Shown here: positions 20,894-29,515 of the stretch, piece after piece | How the letters are laid out: the number at the start of each line of letters is the position of its first letter | Numbering within the stretch: position 1 is the stretch's first letter | Virus record (IMG/VR): IMGVR_UViG_3300045970_000589 | Coordinates: 1-42,384 of that record | Direction: 5' to 3' (one strand) | DNA length: 42,384 nucleotides | Source: a virus | The notes under the pieces: model-generated | What the model saw: only the letters and a program-made list of their open reading frames with translations | What the model was told of the DNA's origin: nothing | Databases searched by the model: none | Program-made: the position numbers and the translations under genes

Positions 20894-22171
20894 ATGCCAC
20901 AAGCACAAGGATCATTTTCTCAAATCATTATGCAGATGGAGTCCGCGTTCAATGGAACGGCCCCCTCCACCACCGCCACCCAGGATGCGAAAAAAATCTA
21001 TTTTTCCTCTGAGGGTTTAGCCCTCAATCAGGATTTAGTAGACTCCCTCCTCATCCGAGGTAATCGTCATGCTTCCGCCCCCATGAGGGGTAAGCTGGAT
21101 ATTGCGGGCAATATCACCACGGAACTCATGGCCCAAACCCCACTGTACTACGCTGCTTTTGGGTCTATGGATACCGTACAGACGGGGGGCTCTATGGGAA
21201 CGGCCCTCACTACCCCGGTCTTCACTACAGTGGATGCCATAAACCAGACCATCCTCATCACTGCCACGGCCCACGGCCTGGTATGCGGGGACAGCGTGGA
21301 AATTACCACCATAACCTCCCCTGTTTCAATGAACGGCAAAGTATACCCCGTGGTGTCCGTACCAACGGCAAACACGTTTGTAATCCGTATCCCCATGGGT
21401 CTGGCCGCTCAGACTTTCACGTTTACAGGTGGGGCTATTAAAAAAGTAACCACCCCCGGCACTATCTTCACCCACACCCTCAAGGCGGGAGGAGCTTTAC
21501 CCTCCTACTTGATCGAGAAGGGGTTCCTCGACATAAGCCAGTACTTCCTGTACAAGGGGTGTAAGCTGGATAAATTCGGCTTCACGTTGGGTGCTGATGG
21601 ACTCATTACCGTTACTACTGACTGGATGGGAGCTTCTGAGGCCGTAGCCGTCACCTCCTACGAAATACCCGCCAATGTCCTGGACCTGGGCAAGAGCGGC
21701 TTTGATGGCCTTTCCGCGGGGGCACCAGGCTTCATAAAAGAAAATAACGTCGCCATCGCCACCGTAACCGAGATAAGCTCCTTCTTGCTGGAAAATCAGT
21801 TGGATGGGGATACCTTCATTGTCGGTGGGGGCGGGGTCCGATCTGCGGTCAACCCCGGCATCTACAAGGTATCGGGAACACTCAAAGCTCTATTCATGGA
21901 CATGGCTCTATACACCAAGGCCAAGAACCTCACGCCATCCAGTCTTGATTTCAAATTGTCCCGTAGTGCCACGGGTGATGGTACAGTAGGTAACGAAACC
22001 ATCCAGTTCTTCACCCCGGAACTTGTCTTCAAGCCCAAGTCTCCCGCCATCACCGGACCCAAGGGCGTTTTTGTTGAATTGGGTTTTGTGGGATACTACA
22101 ACACCAACTCGGATGTTACCGGACTTAAAATGACTCTGATGAATGCTACTCCTCCGGGTCAGATGGTCTAA
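20894..22171 (+). CDS. Major tail tube protein with inserted FCCH-like domain
   Basis: This 425-aa protein should form the tail tube. It has AAAGGAGAAG upstream and lies before the chaperone and tape measure genes. Residues 105-185 contain the pattern 'TAHGLVCGDSVEI...MNGKVYPVVSVPTANTFVI', like the short FCCH-type beta domain found repeatedly in phage structural proteins. The flanking parts form the tube domain (GNITTELMAQTPLYYAAFGS and KGVFVELGFVGYYNT). The insert probably projects from the tail surface. It is followed by a strong hairpin. Confidence 0.78.
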   Translation: MPQAQGSFSQIIMQMESAFNGTAPSTTATQDAKKIYFSSEGLALNQDLVDSLLIRGNRHASAPMRGKLDIAGNITTELMAQTPLYYAAFGSMDTVQTGGSMGTALTTPVFTTVDAINQTILITATAHGLVCGDSVEITTITSPVSMNGKVYPVVSVPTANTFVIRIPMGLAAQTFTFTGGAIKKVTTPGTIFTHTLKAGGALPSYLIEKGFLDISQYFLYKGCKLDKFGFTLGADGLITVTTDWMGASEAVAVTSYEIPANVLDLGKSGFDGLSAGAPGFIKENNVAIATVTEISSFLLENQLDGDTFIVGGGGVRSAVNPGIYKVSGTLKALFMDMALYTKAKNLTPSSLDFKLSRSATGDGTVGNETIQFFTPELVFKPKSPAITGPKGVFVELGFVGYYNTNSDVTGLKMTLMNATPPGQMV

Positions 22172-22182
22172 TTTTGCTTCAA

Positions 22183-22205
22183 GAGGGGCTGTAACCCAGC
22201 CCCTC
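22183..22205 (+). terminator. Hairpin after the tail tube gene
   Basis: GAGGGGCTG pairs with CAGCCCCTC around a TAACC loop, 12 bases after the stop. No T-run follows. It probably reduces transcription into the chaperone and tape measure genes or stabilises the tube message. Confidence 0.6.
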
Positions 22206-22213
22206 CACAAAAA

Positions 22214-22231
22214 TTTGCAATTAATTGCACA
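22214..22231. promoter_or_regulatory. Dispersed palindrome, copy 7
   Basis: TTTGCAATTAATTGCACA, one arm mismatch. It ends 11 bases before the chaperone ATG, directly against the binding site CGGGG. Confidence 0.85.
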
Positions 22232-22242
22232 CGGGGTAAATC

Positions 22243-22737
22243 ATGGAAAACACTGTAGAAAAAAGTTACAACATCGGGGGACGCACGTATCTACAACGCG
22301 AACTGGTCTACGGGCAAATCAAGCAGGTAAAAGCGTTTCTATCCAACCTGAATCTTGATTTTGATAACCCGGAGCAGCTCATAAACTCCGTAATTGAGCA
22401 GGGACTCATACCTCAAGCCTGCGCCATCGTCCTAACCCAAAAAGATGCCGAAATCAAAAGCAAGAACCTGAGTGATGAGGCCGAGTTTTTCGAGTATAAC
22501 CTGCCCCTCAGCACGGGGGTGGCCGCCCTGCAAGATTTTTTCGAGGTTACCCCCGTAGTCTCGCTGTACAACATGGTGAGTCAGATTCTGCTCGGGGTAA
22601 GCTCGACCATATCCACGATGACGGGCGTAACTGGGTTGACGAACTCGTCGCCCTCTTATGTGGCGGAGACATTACCAAACGAGACGCAATCCTCTGGGGA
22701 TACACCCCCCGAGAGTCCGAGCCCTTCATCCGTGTAA
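22243..22737 (+). CDS. Tail assembly chaperone G (unshifted product)
   Basis: This 164-aa protein lies between tube and tape measure genes. In lambda the equivalent G and GT proteins bind the tape measure and recruit tube subunits. The first 100 residues are helical (GGRTYLQRELVYGQIKQVKA, then LINSVIEQGLIPQACAIVLT). After the slippery site at 22536 the frame continues another 65 codons and becomes Ser/Thr/Pro-rich, because there it shares its DNA with the T reading frame. Confidence 0.72.
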   Translation: MENTVEKSYNIGGRTYLQRELVYGQIKQVKAFLSNLNLDFDNPEQLINSVIEQGLIPQACAIVLTQKDAEIKSKNLSDEAEFFEYNLPLSTGVAALQDFFEVTPVVSLYNMVSQILLGVSSTISTMTGVTGLTNSSPSYVAETLPNETQSSGDTPPESPSPSSV

Positions 22738-22934
22738 AGGAGCGTGAAGCCTTATACCAGGAGGGTATACTCAGTTTCTTGGGGATAGATAGGGGGGGTG
22801 GAAAAACACCCCCAACCCCAAAGACACCAGAAGCCAAATACTGTGCAGCATGCAAAAAATTGCCGGGGTACAAAGTAGAAGACTGTACCGCCTGCACCCA
22901 GGAGATAAAAACACATGAGCAGCTATCAGAGTAA
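22243..22934 (+). CDS. Tail assembly chaperone GT fusion (-1 frameshift)
   Basis: Join 22243-22541 to the -1 frame beginning at 22542 and ending with TAA at 22932. The shifted part is about 130 codons and has clear protein character: RNWVDELVALLCGGDITKRD, then ILWGYTPRESEPFI and REALYQEGILSFLG. It ends in a zinc-finger pattern CAAC-x10-CTAC. It fills the 177-bp gap before the tape measure and overlaps it by 20 bases. No in-frame ATG exists in this part, so it can be made only by frameshift. The zinc tail is not part of lambda T as I know it. Confidence 0.65.
22536..22542 (+). other. Slippery heptamer for -1 frameshift
   Basis: T_TTT_TTC, read in the chaperone frame as ...GA-T TTT TTC, is a canonical X_XXY_YYZ site. 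Slipping one base back joins the G frame to a frame open to 22931, which is otherwise without a start codon. Frameshifting at this place is the rule in siphovirus tail chaperones. Confidence 0.65.
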
Positions 22935-25900
22935 AATCGGCTTGGTCATGGAGCTTTTGGGCCAGCAGGACGCATCCTACACGGCGATGCAGACCACTCT
23001 GCAAAACCTCGTAACGCAGCTTCAAACTATCACCTCCACGTCGAACAACACTGGATCGGCCATCAATAAACTCACGCAAGCCTCTACCCAGGGGTTTGCG
23101 GGAGTTACTTCCGCCGTCAATCAATCCACACAGGCCATCAACAACATGGGGGCGGGTTTAGGGAAAACCCTGACCACGCTCACCGTGCAGCTCAATACGG
23201 TAAACCACCAACTCAACCAATTGAAAAGTGGCCTCTCTGCCCAGTCTTACCAGATGGGGCAAGGGTTCAATATGCTTAATGGTAGCCTCGGCAATATCAA
23301 CACCAGCATCAATACGGTGAAGGGTAGTGCCGGGGGTATGGGGGGAACTGTAACCAGTAATGCTCGTAGTATGACCACGGGCCTCAACAGCGTACATACC
23401 TCTCTGCATGGTATCTACCGCTTTATGGTACTGATTGCCGCGCACCAGGGTCTCCAGCTTCTAGGCCATTCGTTTATTCAGTATAATCAGACGATGGAGA
23501 CCACCAAGCTCGGTATCGCGGCCATCTACACGTCCATCGGCACCATTACGGAAAAAATGGATGCCCATGGCCAGGCCACTGATAGGGTACTCAATGGTTA
23601 CGAGAAATGGCGGGTAGCCTCTCGTATGGCCGGGGATGCCCAGCTAAAATTGCAGAATATGGCCATGTCTTCCCCGTCCACCTACATGGAACTTTTGGAG
23701 GTCTATCAGGGGCTGCTTGCCCCGGCCATGTCCGCCAAAATGACCATGCAGCAGACGTTAGAGATAGCCCTGACCATGACCAACGCGGTCAAGGCTGTAG
23801 GCTTACCCTTCAACCAGATTAAGTCCGAGGCAAGGGAAATTTTACAGGGTGGTATTCGCCCGCAGGTTTCTACCCTCGGCACGGCGCTGGGGCTTACCAA
23901 TGACAAAATCAAAGAGTGGCGGGCGGCTGGCCCTGGGGTATTATTCGATGAACTCAACAAGCGTATGGAGGGTTTCGTTTTTGCCACCAGGGAATTTGAC
24001 CGTACCTTGATAGGGTCCTGGTCCAACCTCAAGGACGTAGCCCAGCGTACTCTGGGGGTAGGGCTCGGCAATCTTTTCGAGACAGTCAAAAACCAAATTA
24101 GGGGTATTACCAATCAACTTGTTGATGTAAAAAAGGATAATAATGGCATGGTGGTAGGTATCACCATGAAGCCGGAAGCCCTCCAGGCCATCAGAGACAT
24201 GGGGGCAAATCTAAGTGCTGCCCTAAAGATTGCGGTAGAATTTGTCACCTTTTTGGGAACAAATTTTTCCGTAGTTATAGGCACCGTTGTAGCTGGTGCT
24301 TTTATACGGATGGGTACCGGTATCATGCAAGTTGTTACGAGCATGAAGGCCCTACAAGCCGCAGGGGTGGCAGTAACCACGGCAGGGTGGATTGGTGCCT
24401 TGGTGGCTATCGCGGCCACTATCTCCTCCATCACCTATTTCCGGTATAAAAAGGCGGAGGCCGCAGAGGAAAACAGGGTCACGTATCGTAAAGATATGGA
24501 ATCGGCAGTAGACCACAAATCTGTTCAGGATGAAAAAGGAAAGTACCTGACGGGGGACGCCCTTACTGCCAACGTAAAGGCCAATCGGGAGAAATATCTA
24601 CCCACCATTAAGAGCCTTAATGATACCACGTTGGACTACTTCCAGACTAAATTATTAACCCCGGAGCAGGTGCTAGAGGGTATAGATGAAGGATGGATAC
24701 GTAAGTCGCGGGTGGGGGTATCTAAGCCTATCATGGGGCACGCCAGTCAGTCTGCGGCTATCAAAGGAGAAAAGGGGGTAGCTGTAGGATCGGGTTGGGA
24801 TAGTTACAAAGATGAATGGAATATAGATGAGGCCAAACGACTGGAAGCGACATCTAAGCGATTCCAGATTAAAGCAAGGGATGAAGAAGACCCTCAGCTC
24901 AAAGAAATAAATAAGAAAATGCAGGCGGCCAAAACTCTCTTCGAGGAGCAAGAAGCAAAGATAGACACCTTGAAGGAAAAGGAAAAAGCGGCCGCTAAAG
25001 AGAAATATGATGTTGAGGAAGATTTAAACGCCAAGGGTGAACGTACTGCGGAACAAATGAGTGCCGCAAAAATCACCCTGATAAAAGAAGAGGCCGAAGC
25101 AGAACTTAAAGCGGCTGGGTCTGTCCACCAGGCTCTAGCTGTGTATCGCGCCGCGGGACTAGGTCAGTTAGGTCGAAAAGCCAGTACCATGGCCGAAGAG
25201 ATAAAGATATTCAAAAACCAAGTAGACAAGATAGAGGAGACCAAAGTAACTCAGGCTAAACAGAAGGCAACCAACACCCAAACCCATGCCCTTAGTCAAG
25301 AGGATTCCAGGTACACCAAGGAAGTCTACACAGGGTATAAGACTGAATTAGATAGTCAAATCAACGATGAAAAAACAGCAGTGGCGGGAAGAAAAGAAAA
25401 TCTGGAGAGAGCCTACCAGGAGCGCACCATTACTGCCGTTCAAAAAGTAAACGCGGAGTATGAAGACCAAAATCATTTACTGGAATACACCCTGTCTATT
25501 CAGCGTAGTTTGGCGGAATTGGCCAGTAAGAGTACCCGTGGGGCCATCAATAAGGAAATAGAGGCTACAGAGGCAACACAGCGGAAACTAAAAGATACCC
25601 AACCTTCTAAAGTACAAAAGGCTGAATTTCAGACAGTAATTGACACTAAGACCCAAGAGATAGAAACCGCCAAAGAACTCGTCAGTCTTTATGATGAGCT
25701 GCACGAGTATGACAAAAAACACCTGGCCGAAGTAAAACTCATAACAGCCGAGTATGATAAACAAATTGCCCTAGATAAGTCACGTAATAAAGGCCAAAAT
25801 GTAGATACACTAGAACAGATCAAGCAGGAAAAACTGGATGCGGCCAACTCTCTGGTAACCCCCGGTCTTGATACTATGGCCGAGGGTTGGAACTCCACGG

Positions 25901-26850
25901 TCAAAAAATATAAGGATGTCTCTACCCAGTTGCGGGACATATCCGCGTCTACCGCCGAAAGTATGACCCAGGCTTTCTCCAGTACTTTCTTTGACGTGAT
26001 GAAAGGAAATTTCAAAGACCTGCAAAGCGTGGCCCTGGCCTTCGTAGATGCCGTACTCAAGCAGCTCACCACCCTGATGGCCAAGATGGCTATGGTCAAG
26101 ATGCAAGATTCGGCCTCCAGTGATAGTGGCTGGCTCAATATAGCGGGTAAGGGCATTTTGGCTGTAGCTGGGATGGCTATGGGTAGTGGGGGTGTATCCG
26201 GCTCTATGGAGGGGGGTATGGCCACTACCGGCATGACAGTGGGCTCATCTCCTGCTGAATTTGGGGGCCTGGATACTGCGCCAGTTATGGATCGTATAAG
26301 CACGGGAGGAGGGGCTTCCTTTGGCAACTACTGGCAGCCTCGGGCTAAGGGCGGCCCAACAGCTAAAGGTAGCACCTATATGGTGGGGGAAGAGGGACCA
26401 GAGATATTTGTCCCCACGGAGAATGGCACCATTGTCCCCAACAATCTGCTCAAAGAGTTCAATCTCTTCACAAAAAGAATGAAAAACGGTGGAAATCGTG
26501 GTAAGTTCAATTTGCAGGGAGATATACCCCTGGCAGGACACCGTGAGTCGGGCGGCTCCGTCCGCAAGGGATTAGCCTACTTGGTGGGGGAAAAAGGTAC
26601 CGAGGGGTACATCTCAGCCACTACCAATAACGCCACTACGAACATAAAGGCGGGCAACAAGAACACCGATATCCTGGTGCATGCCCCCGTAACTATCGAG
26701 GGTAACGGCCAGGGAAATAACAACAAAGATCAGAGTAATAGTAACAACATAGGGGACAGCATGGCCCAGTTTTCCGACCTGCTCAAAAGTAAGATAATCG
26801 AGACCATTACCTCGGAAAAACGGCCTGGAGGGCTTTTAAGTTATGTCTAG
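22915..26850 (+). CDS. Tail tape measure protein
   Basis: This 1311-aa protein sets tail length. By the rough rule of 1.5 Å per residue the tail is near 200 nm. It has Gln/Thr/Asn-rich N-terminal helices, hydrophobic helices at about 425-505, a long charged coiled-coil region (about 610-960), a lambda-H-like segment (SMTQAFSSTFFDVMKGNFKD) at about 1020, and Gly-rich C-terminal parts. Two copies of the 'Y.VGE.G.E' motif (STYMVGEEGPEIFVPTENGT and GLAYLVGEKGTEGYIS) lie in the last 170 residues. GGAGAT precedes the ATG. The stop overlaps the M gene. Confidence 0.92.
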   Translation: MSSYQSKIGLVMELLGQQDASYTAMQTTLQNLVTQLQTITSTSNNTGSAINKLTQASTQGFAGVTSAVNQSTQAINNMGAGLGKTLTTLTVQLNTVNHQLNQLKSGLSAQSYQMGQGFNMLNGSLGNINTSINTVKGSAGGMGGTVTSNARSMTTGLNSVHTSLHGIYRFMVLIAAHQGLQLLGHSFIQYNQTMETTKLGIAAIYTSIGTITEKMDAHGQATDRVLNGYEKWRVASRMAGDAQLKLQNMAMSSPSTYMELLEVYQGLLAPAMSAKMTMQQTLEIALTMTNAVKAVGLPFNQIKSEAREILQGGIRPQVSTLGTALGLTNDKIKEWRAAGPGVLFDELNKRMEGFVFATREFDRTLIGSWSNLKDVAQRTLGVGLGNLFETVKNQIRGITNQLVDVKKDNNGMVVGITMKPEALQAIRDMGANLSAALKIAVEFVTFLGTNFSVVIGTVVAGAFIRMGTGIMQVVTSMKALQAAGVAVTTAGWIGALVAIAATISSITYFRYKKAEAAEENRVTYRKDMESAVDHKSVQDEKGKYLTGDALTANVKANREKYLPTIKSLNDTTLDYFQTKLLTPEQVLEGIDEGWIRKSRVGVSKPIMGHASQSAAIKGEKGVAVGSGWDSYKDEWNIDEAKRLEATSKRFQIKARDEEDPQLKEINKKMQAAKTLFEEQEAKIDTLKEKEKAAAKEKYDVEEDLNAKGERTAEQMSAAKITLIKEEAEAELKAAGSVHQALAVYRAAGLGQLGRKASTMAEEIKIFKNQVDKIEETKVTQAKQKATNTQTHALSQEDSRYTKEVYTGYKTELDSQINDEKTAVAGRKENLERAYQERTITAVQKVNAEYEDQNHLLEYTLSIQRSLAELASKSTRGAINKEIEATEATQRKLKDTQPSKVQKAEFQTVIDTKTQEIETAKELVSLYDELHEYDKKHLAEVKLITAEYDKQIALDKSRNKGQNVDTLEQIKQEKLDAANSLVTPGLDTMAEGWNSTVKKYKDVSTQLRDISASTAESMTQAFSSTFFDVMKGNFKDLQSVALAFVDAVLKQLTTLMAKMAMVKMQDSASSDSGWLNIAGKGILAVAGMAMGSGGVSGSMEGGMATTGMTVGSSPAEFGGLDTAPVMDRISTGGGASFGNYWQPRAKGGPTAKGSTYMVGEEGPEIFVPTENGTIVPNNLLKEFNLFTKRMKNGGNRGKFNLQGDIPLAGHRESGGSVRKGLAYLVGEKGTEGYISATTNNATTNIKAGNKNTDILVHAPVTIEGNGQGNNNKDQSNSNNIGDSMAQFSDLLKSKIIETITSEKRPGGLLSYV

Positions 26851-27190
26851 TTCCGATAGATTTGATTGGGTTCCCTCCTACCAACTTGATATAGAGGTTG
26901 CTCCCCGGATACGCTCGGTAAAATTTGGCGATGGGTATGAGCAGCGCATGAAAGATGGCATCAACAATATCGTGACCACCTGGAGTCTGTTGTTTAAGGG
27001 TAGGGCCGACGTGGAAGCTGATGCCATCAATGCCTTCCTGGTGGCTCGGGCTGGGTGGGACTACTTCCTGTTCAAGCCGCCGGGTAGTGCCGTATATGTT
27101 AAGGTAAAATGCACCAAATGGAAGAAGTCCTACGTTGGGCCCGGCAATAACCTAATTACCACCACTTTTGAACAGGTATTCGATATATGA
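26843..27190 (+). CDS. Minor tail protein M-like
   Basis: This 115-aa protein has the M-family pattern: PSYQLDIEVAPRIRSVKFGD at the start, GYEQRM, an LLFKGR strand, then AGWDYFLFKPP and a C-terminal TTTFEQVF. In lambda, M sits in the tail tip and is needed to start tube assembly. The gene overlaps the tape measure stop by eight bases and the L-like gene by four. Confidence 0.85.
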   Translation: MSSSDRFDWVPSYQLDIEVAPRIRSVKFGDGYEQRMKDGINNIVTTWSLLFKGRADVEADAINAFLVARAGWDYFLFKPPGSAVYVKVKCTKWKKSYVGPGNNLITTTFEQVFDI

Positions 27191-28170
27191 TAGCCCTCAG
27201 CGGACCCGCAAGTAATTTATCATCTTTGGTCGTAAACAAGCTCCTGACCAACTATGCCCCGATCACCGTATCAGGCTCTGTGGGGGCTACTTACGTTTCC
27301 GTATCCGCGGGTAGTTTGCCGGTAGGCTTGAATGTCCAACTGGCCAGTAGCACCGTAATAAATTTCTACGGAACCCCCTCTGCGATAGGAACCTACCCCT
27401 TCACGTTAAAGGTGCAGGACAACAATGGACCCGTGTACTTGTCCTATACCTTTACCGTGGCCAGTAGCATGCTGGCCGCAGACTCCCAGCACCTGGCCCT
27501 GGACACCCTGCTGGAGCTGTATGAGCTGGATACCTCCCCTATTGATGGCGGAAGCATCCACTACTATTTCTACGCTGGGGTTGTAAATAGTCAAGCCGTA
27601 GTATGGCAGGGCAACACCTACACGCCCTGGCCTATACTGGTGACTGGATTCGAGGTTGATGGTCGAGGTAAAGCTCCCAGGCCCCGGCTACAGGTCTCCA
27701 ATAGGGACAGGATGGTCACTACCCTTAACCTGTCTCTCCAGGACCTTATAGGGGCCAAAATCATTCGTCGTCGCACCTATTACCGCTATCTGGATGCAGT
27801 CAATTTTACCGGCAATGTCAACCCCACTGCTGACGCCACGGCCCACTACCCAGATGATTTGTACTTTGTGGAGCAGAAGATAAAAGAGGACAAAAATAGC
27901 GTAGAGTATGAGTTGGCGGGGGTGTACGATCTAACCAATCTGCTGCTCCCCCTCCGTAAAATAAACTCGGACTACTGCTCTTGGACTTACAAGGGAGTGG
28001 AGTGCGGCTACATTCGCCCCGTGTATTTCACGGCTTATGATGCCCCCACTACCGATGTAAACGCTGACGCCTGTGGTAAGCGTCTGAGCAGTTGCCGTCT
28101 ACGCTTTAGTATTGCTGGTGAGTCCCTGCCGTTTGGTGGATTCCCAGGGGCCGGAAAATACGCTATATGA
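27187..28170 (+). CDS. Minor tail protein L-like with Fe-S cysteines and added Ig-like domain
   Basis: This 327-aa protein has an N-terminal Ig-like domain (about 1-93, with SAGSLPVGLNV and the GTPSAIGTYPFTLKVQD motif), then an L-type core from about 95 (LALDTLLELYELDTS; YTPWPILVTGFEVDGRGKAP). The C-terminal cysteines C264, C273, C296 and C303 have the spacing x8, x22, x6, which matches the four ligands of the [4Fe-4S] cluster described for lambda L. The extra Ig-like domain is absent from lambda L and probably projects from the tail tip. GTGA-type overlap with neighbours. Confidence 0.87.
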   Translation: MIALSGPASNLSSLVVNKLLTNYAPITVSGSVGATYVSVSAGSLPVGLNVQLASSTVINFYGTPSAIGTYPFTLKVQDNNGPVYLSYTFTVASSMLAADSQHLALDTLLELYELDTSPIDGGSIHYYFYAGVVNSQAVVWQGNTYTPWPILVTGFEVDGRGKAPRPRLQVSNRDRMVTTLNLSLQDLIGAKIIRRRTYYRYLDAVNFTGNVNPTADATAHYPDDLYFVEQKIKEDKNSVEYELAGVYDLTNLLLPLRKINSDYCSWTYKGVECGYIRPVYFTAYDAPTTDVNADACGKRLSSCRLRFSIAGESLPFGGFPGAGKYAI

Positions 28171-28883
28171 TCTTTGAATCCGTGTACCTGGACATAAAAG
28201 CCCACGCCCAAACCCAGGTACCCCATGAGGCGTGTGGATTTATAGTCTTGAATAATGATGGGGATTTGGAAGTAGTAACCTCCCCCAACATCAATCTCGA
28301 CCCCCGTAATAGATTCACCACCAGTCCCGAGTCTTACCTGCGAGCAAAGAAATTGGGTAGTATTGTGGGATTGTATCATTCCCACCCCCAAGATTCATCA
28401 GAGCCCACGGCGGCCGACAGAATAATGCACAAAATAGCCAAGGTTCCGGGGGTGATATATTCCGTAGGTCAAGATACCTTTACCGAGGTGTCAACGGATA
28501 CCCAAGATTACCCCCTCATGGGTAGAGAATTTGTCTGGGGTATTTTTGATTGCGGAACTCTGATACGAGACTATTACCGGGATAAAGTGGGTATAACATT
28601 GGAGGCTGAACACCCCACAGAGCATGAATGGATAACAGGAGCCAGGACATATTTGCCCTACCTTTACGCCAACAATTTTACGATAGTACCCCCTATCAGC
28701 ATGAAATTGCACGATATTATTCTTGTGCAATTAACTGCACAGCATCCTAACCACGCGGGCATCTACATAGGAGCCAACACAATCTTCCATCACCTGCACC
28801 AGCGTCTTTCGACTGAGGATATTTACGGTGATTATTGGCGAGACAGAACCACCCATGTACTACGCCACAAGGAGTTACTATGA
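28167..28883 (+). CDS. Tail assembly protein K-like: JAMM plus NlpC/P60 peptidase
   Basis: This 238-aa two-domain protein is the expected K homologue. The JAB/JAMM metalloprotease domain has E21 and H71-x-H73-x7-T-x2-D84. The usual Ser is Thr (T81), a conservative change. The NlpC/P60 domain has catalytic C129 in FDCGTLIRDYY and H196 in HAGIYIG. In lambda-like phages K is a tail-tip assembly factor, and such domains can cut peptidoglycan peptides. A dispersed palindrome lies inside the coding sequence (28724). It overlaps the I-like gene by four bases. Confidence 0.88.
   Translation: MIFESVYLDIKAHAQTQVPHEACGFIVLNNDGDLEVVTSPNINLDPRNRFTTSPESYLRAKKLGSIVGLYHSHPQDSSEPTAADRIMHKIAKVPGVIYSVGQDTFTEVSTDTQDYPLMGREFVWGIFDCGTLIRDYYRDKVGITLEAEHPTEHEWITGARTYLPYLYANNFTIVPPISMKLHDIILVQLTAQHPNHAGIYIGANTIFHHLHQRLSTEDIYGDYWRDRTTHVLRHKELL
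28724..28741. promoter_or_regulatory. Dispersed palindrome, copy 8, inside the K-like gene
   Basis: TGTGCAATTAACTGCACA, one mismatch (C for T) in the right arm. A half-site ATTGCAC lies 20 bp upstream (28706-28712). It encodes VQLTA between the two catalytic residues of the NlpC/P60 domain. Confidence 0.75.
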
Positions 28884-29515
28884 GGACCATACAGCTACAT
28901 GGAGAAGTGGGGGATTTGTACGGCGCAGAGTGGAATTTGGACGTAGCTACCCCTGCGGAAGCCATTATCGCTATCGAGGCCAATCGCCCTGGATTCCTCC
29001 AGTATCTACAGGACACGGAGAACAAGGGAGTAGAGTACACCATTAAATTGGGGTCTTACGAGATAGAACCTGAGCGTATAAAGGGTCCTTTTTCCAAGGC
29101 GGAGATATTCCATATCATACCTCAGATGAGTGGAGCATCCTCAAAAGCCGGGGCAACCGCCAAGATAGTCGTAGGGGCCATCTTAGTTATCGTGGCTATG
29201 ATCGCCTCCTCAGGCCAAGCTGGATGGGGCATGCCCGTAATAGCGGGCTCAACATGGGCCCCCACGGCCGGAGCCACTCTCATGTTCGGGGCTACTCTCA
29301 TGCTGGCGGGGGTATCCAGCCTGCTCACCAAAACACCTCAAACTGAAAATAAATCGTCAGAGGCTGAACGATTGAAGGGGCACTATTTTTCTGGACCCGT
29401 GAACACCATAGCCGAGGGCGGGCCTGTCCCCCTGGGCTATGGCAGATTACTCGTCGGCGCGGTGGTTGTCAGCTCAGGTATCGAGGTGCGTACTGATGTC
29501 TCAATCAGAGTCTAA
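28880..29515 (+). CDS. Tail assembly protein I-like
   Basis: I chose the ATG at 28880 because AAGGAG lies just upstream and it overlaps the previous stop. The 211-aa product begins with a beta-grasp-like segment (MRTIQLHGEVGDLYGAEWNL), followed by AIEANRPGFLQYL, an Ala/Gly/Met-rich hydrophobic region at about 95-155, and a C-terminal part with GGPVPLGYGRLLVGAVVVSS. That arrangement is the I family, needed to assemble J into the tip. The last 20 bases overlap the J-like gene. Confidence 0.87.
   Translation: MRTIQLHGEVGDLYGAEWNLDVATPAEAIIAIEANRPGFLQYLQDTENKGVEYTIKLGSYEIEPERIKGPFSKAEIFHIIPQMSGASSKAGATAKIVVGAILVIVAMIASSGQAGWGMPVIAGSTWAPTAGATLMFGATLMLAGVSSLLTKTPQTENKSSEAERLKGHYFSGPVNTIAEGGPVPLGYGRLLVGAVVVSSGIEVRTDVSIRV

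Noticed and set aside
22512-22520. G-run (ACGGGGGTG) as the frameshift site
   Set aside because: Slipping back would leave a mismatch at the second codon. T_TTT_TTC downstream allows full re-pairing.
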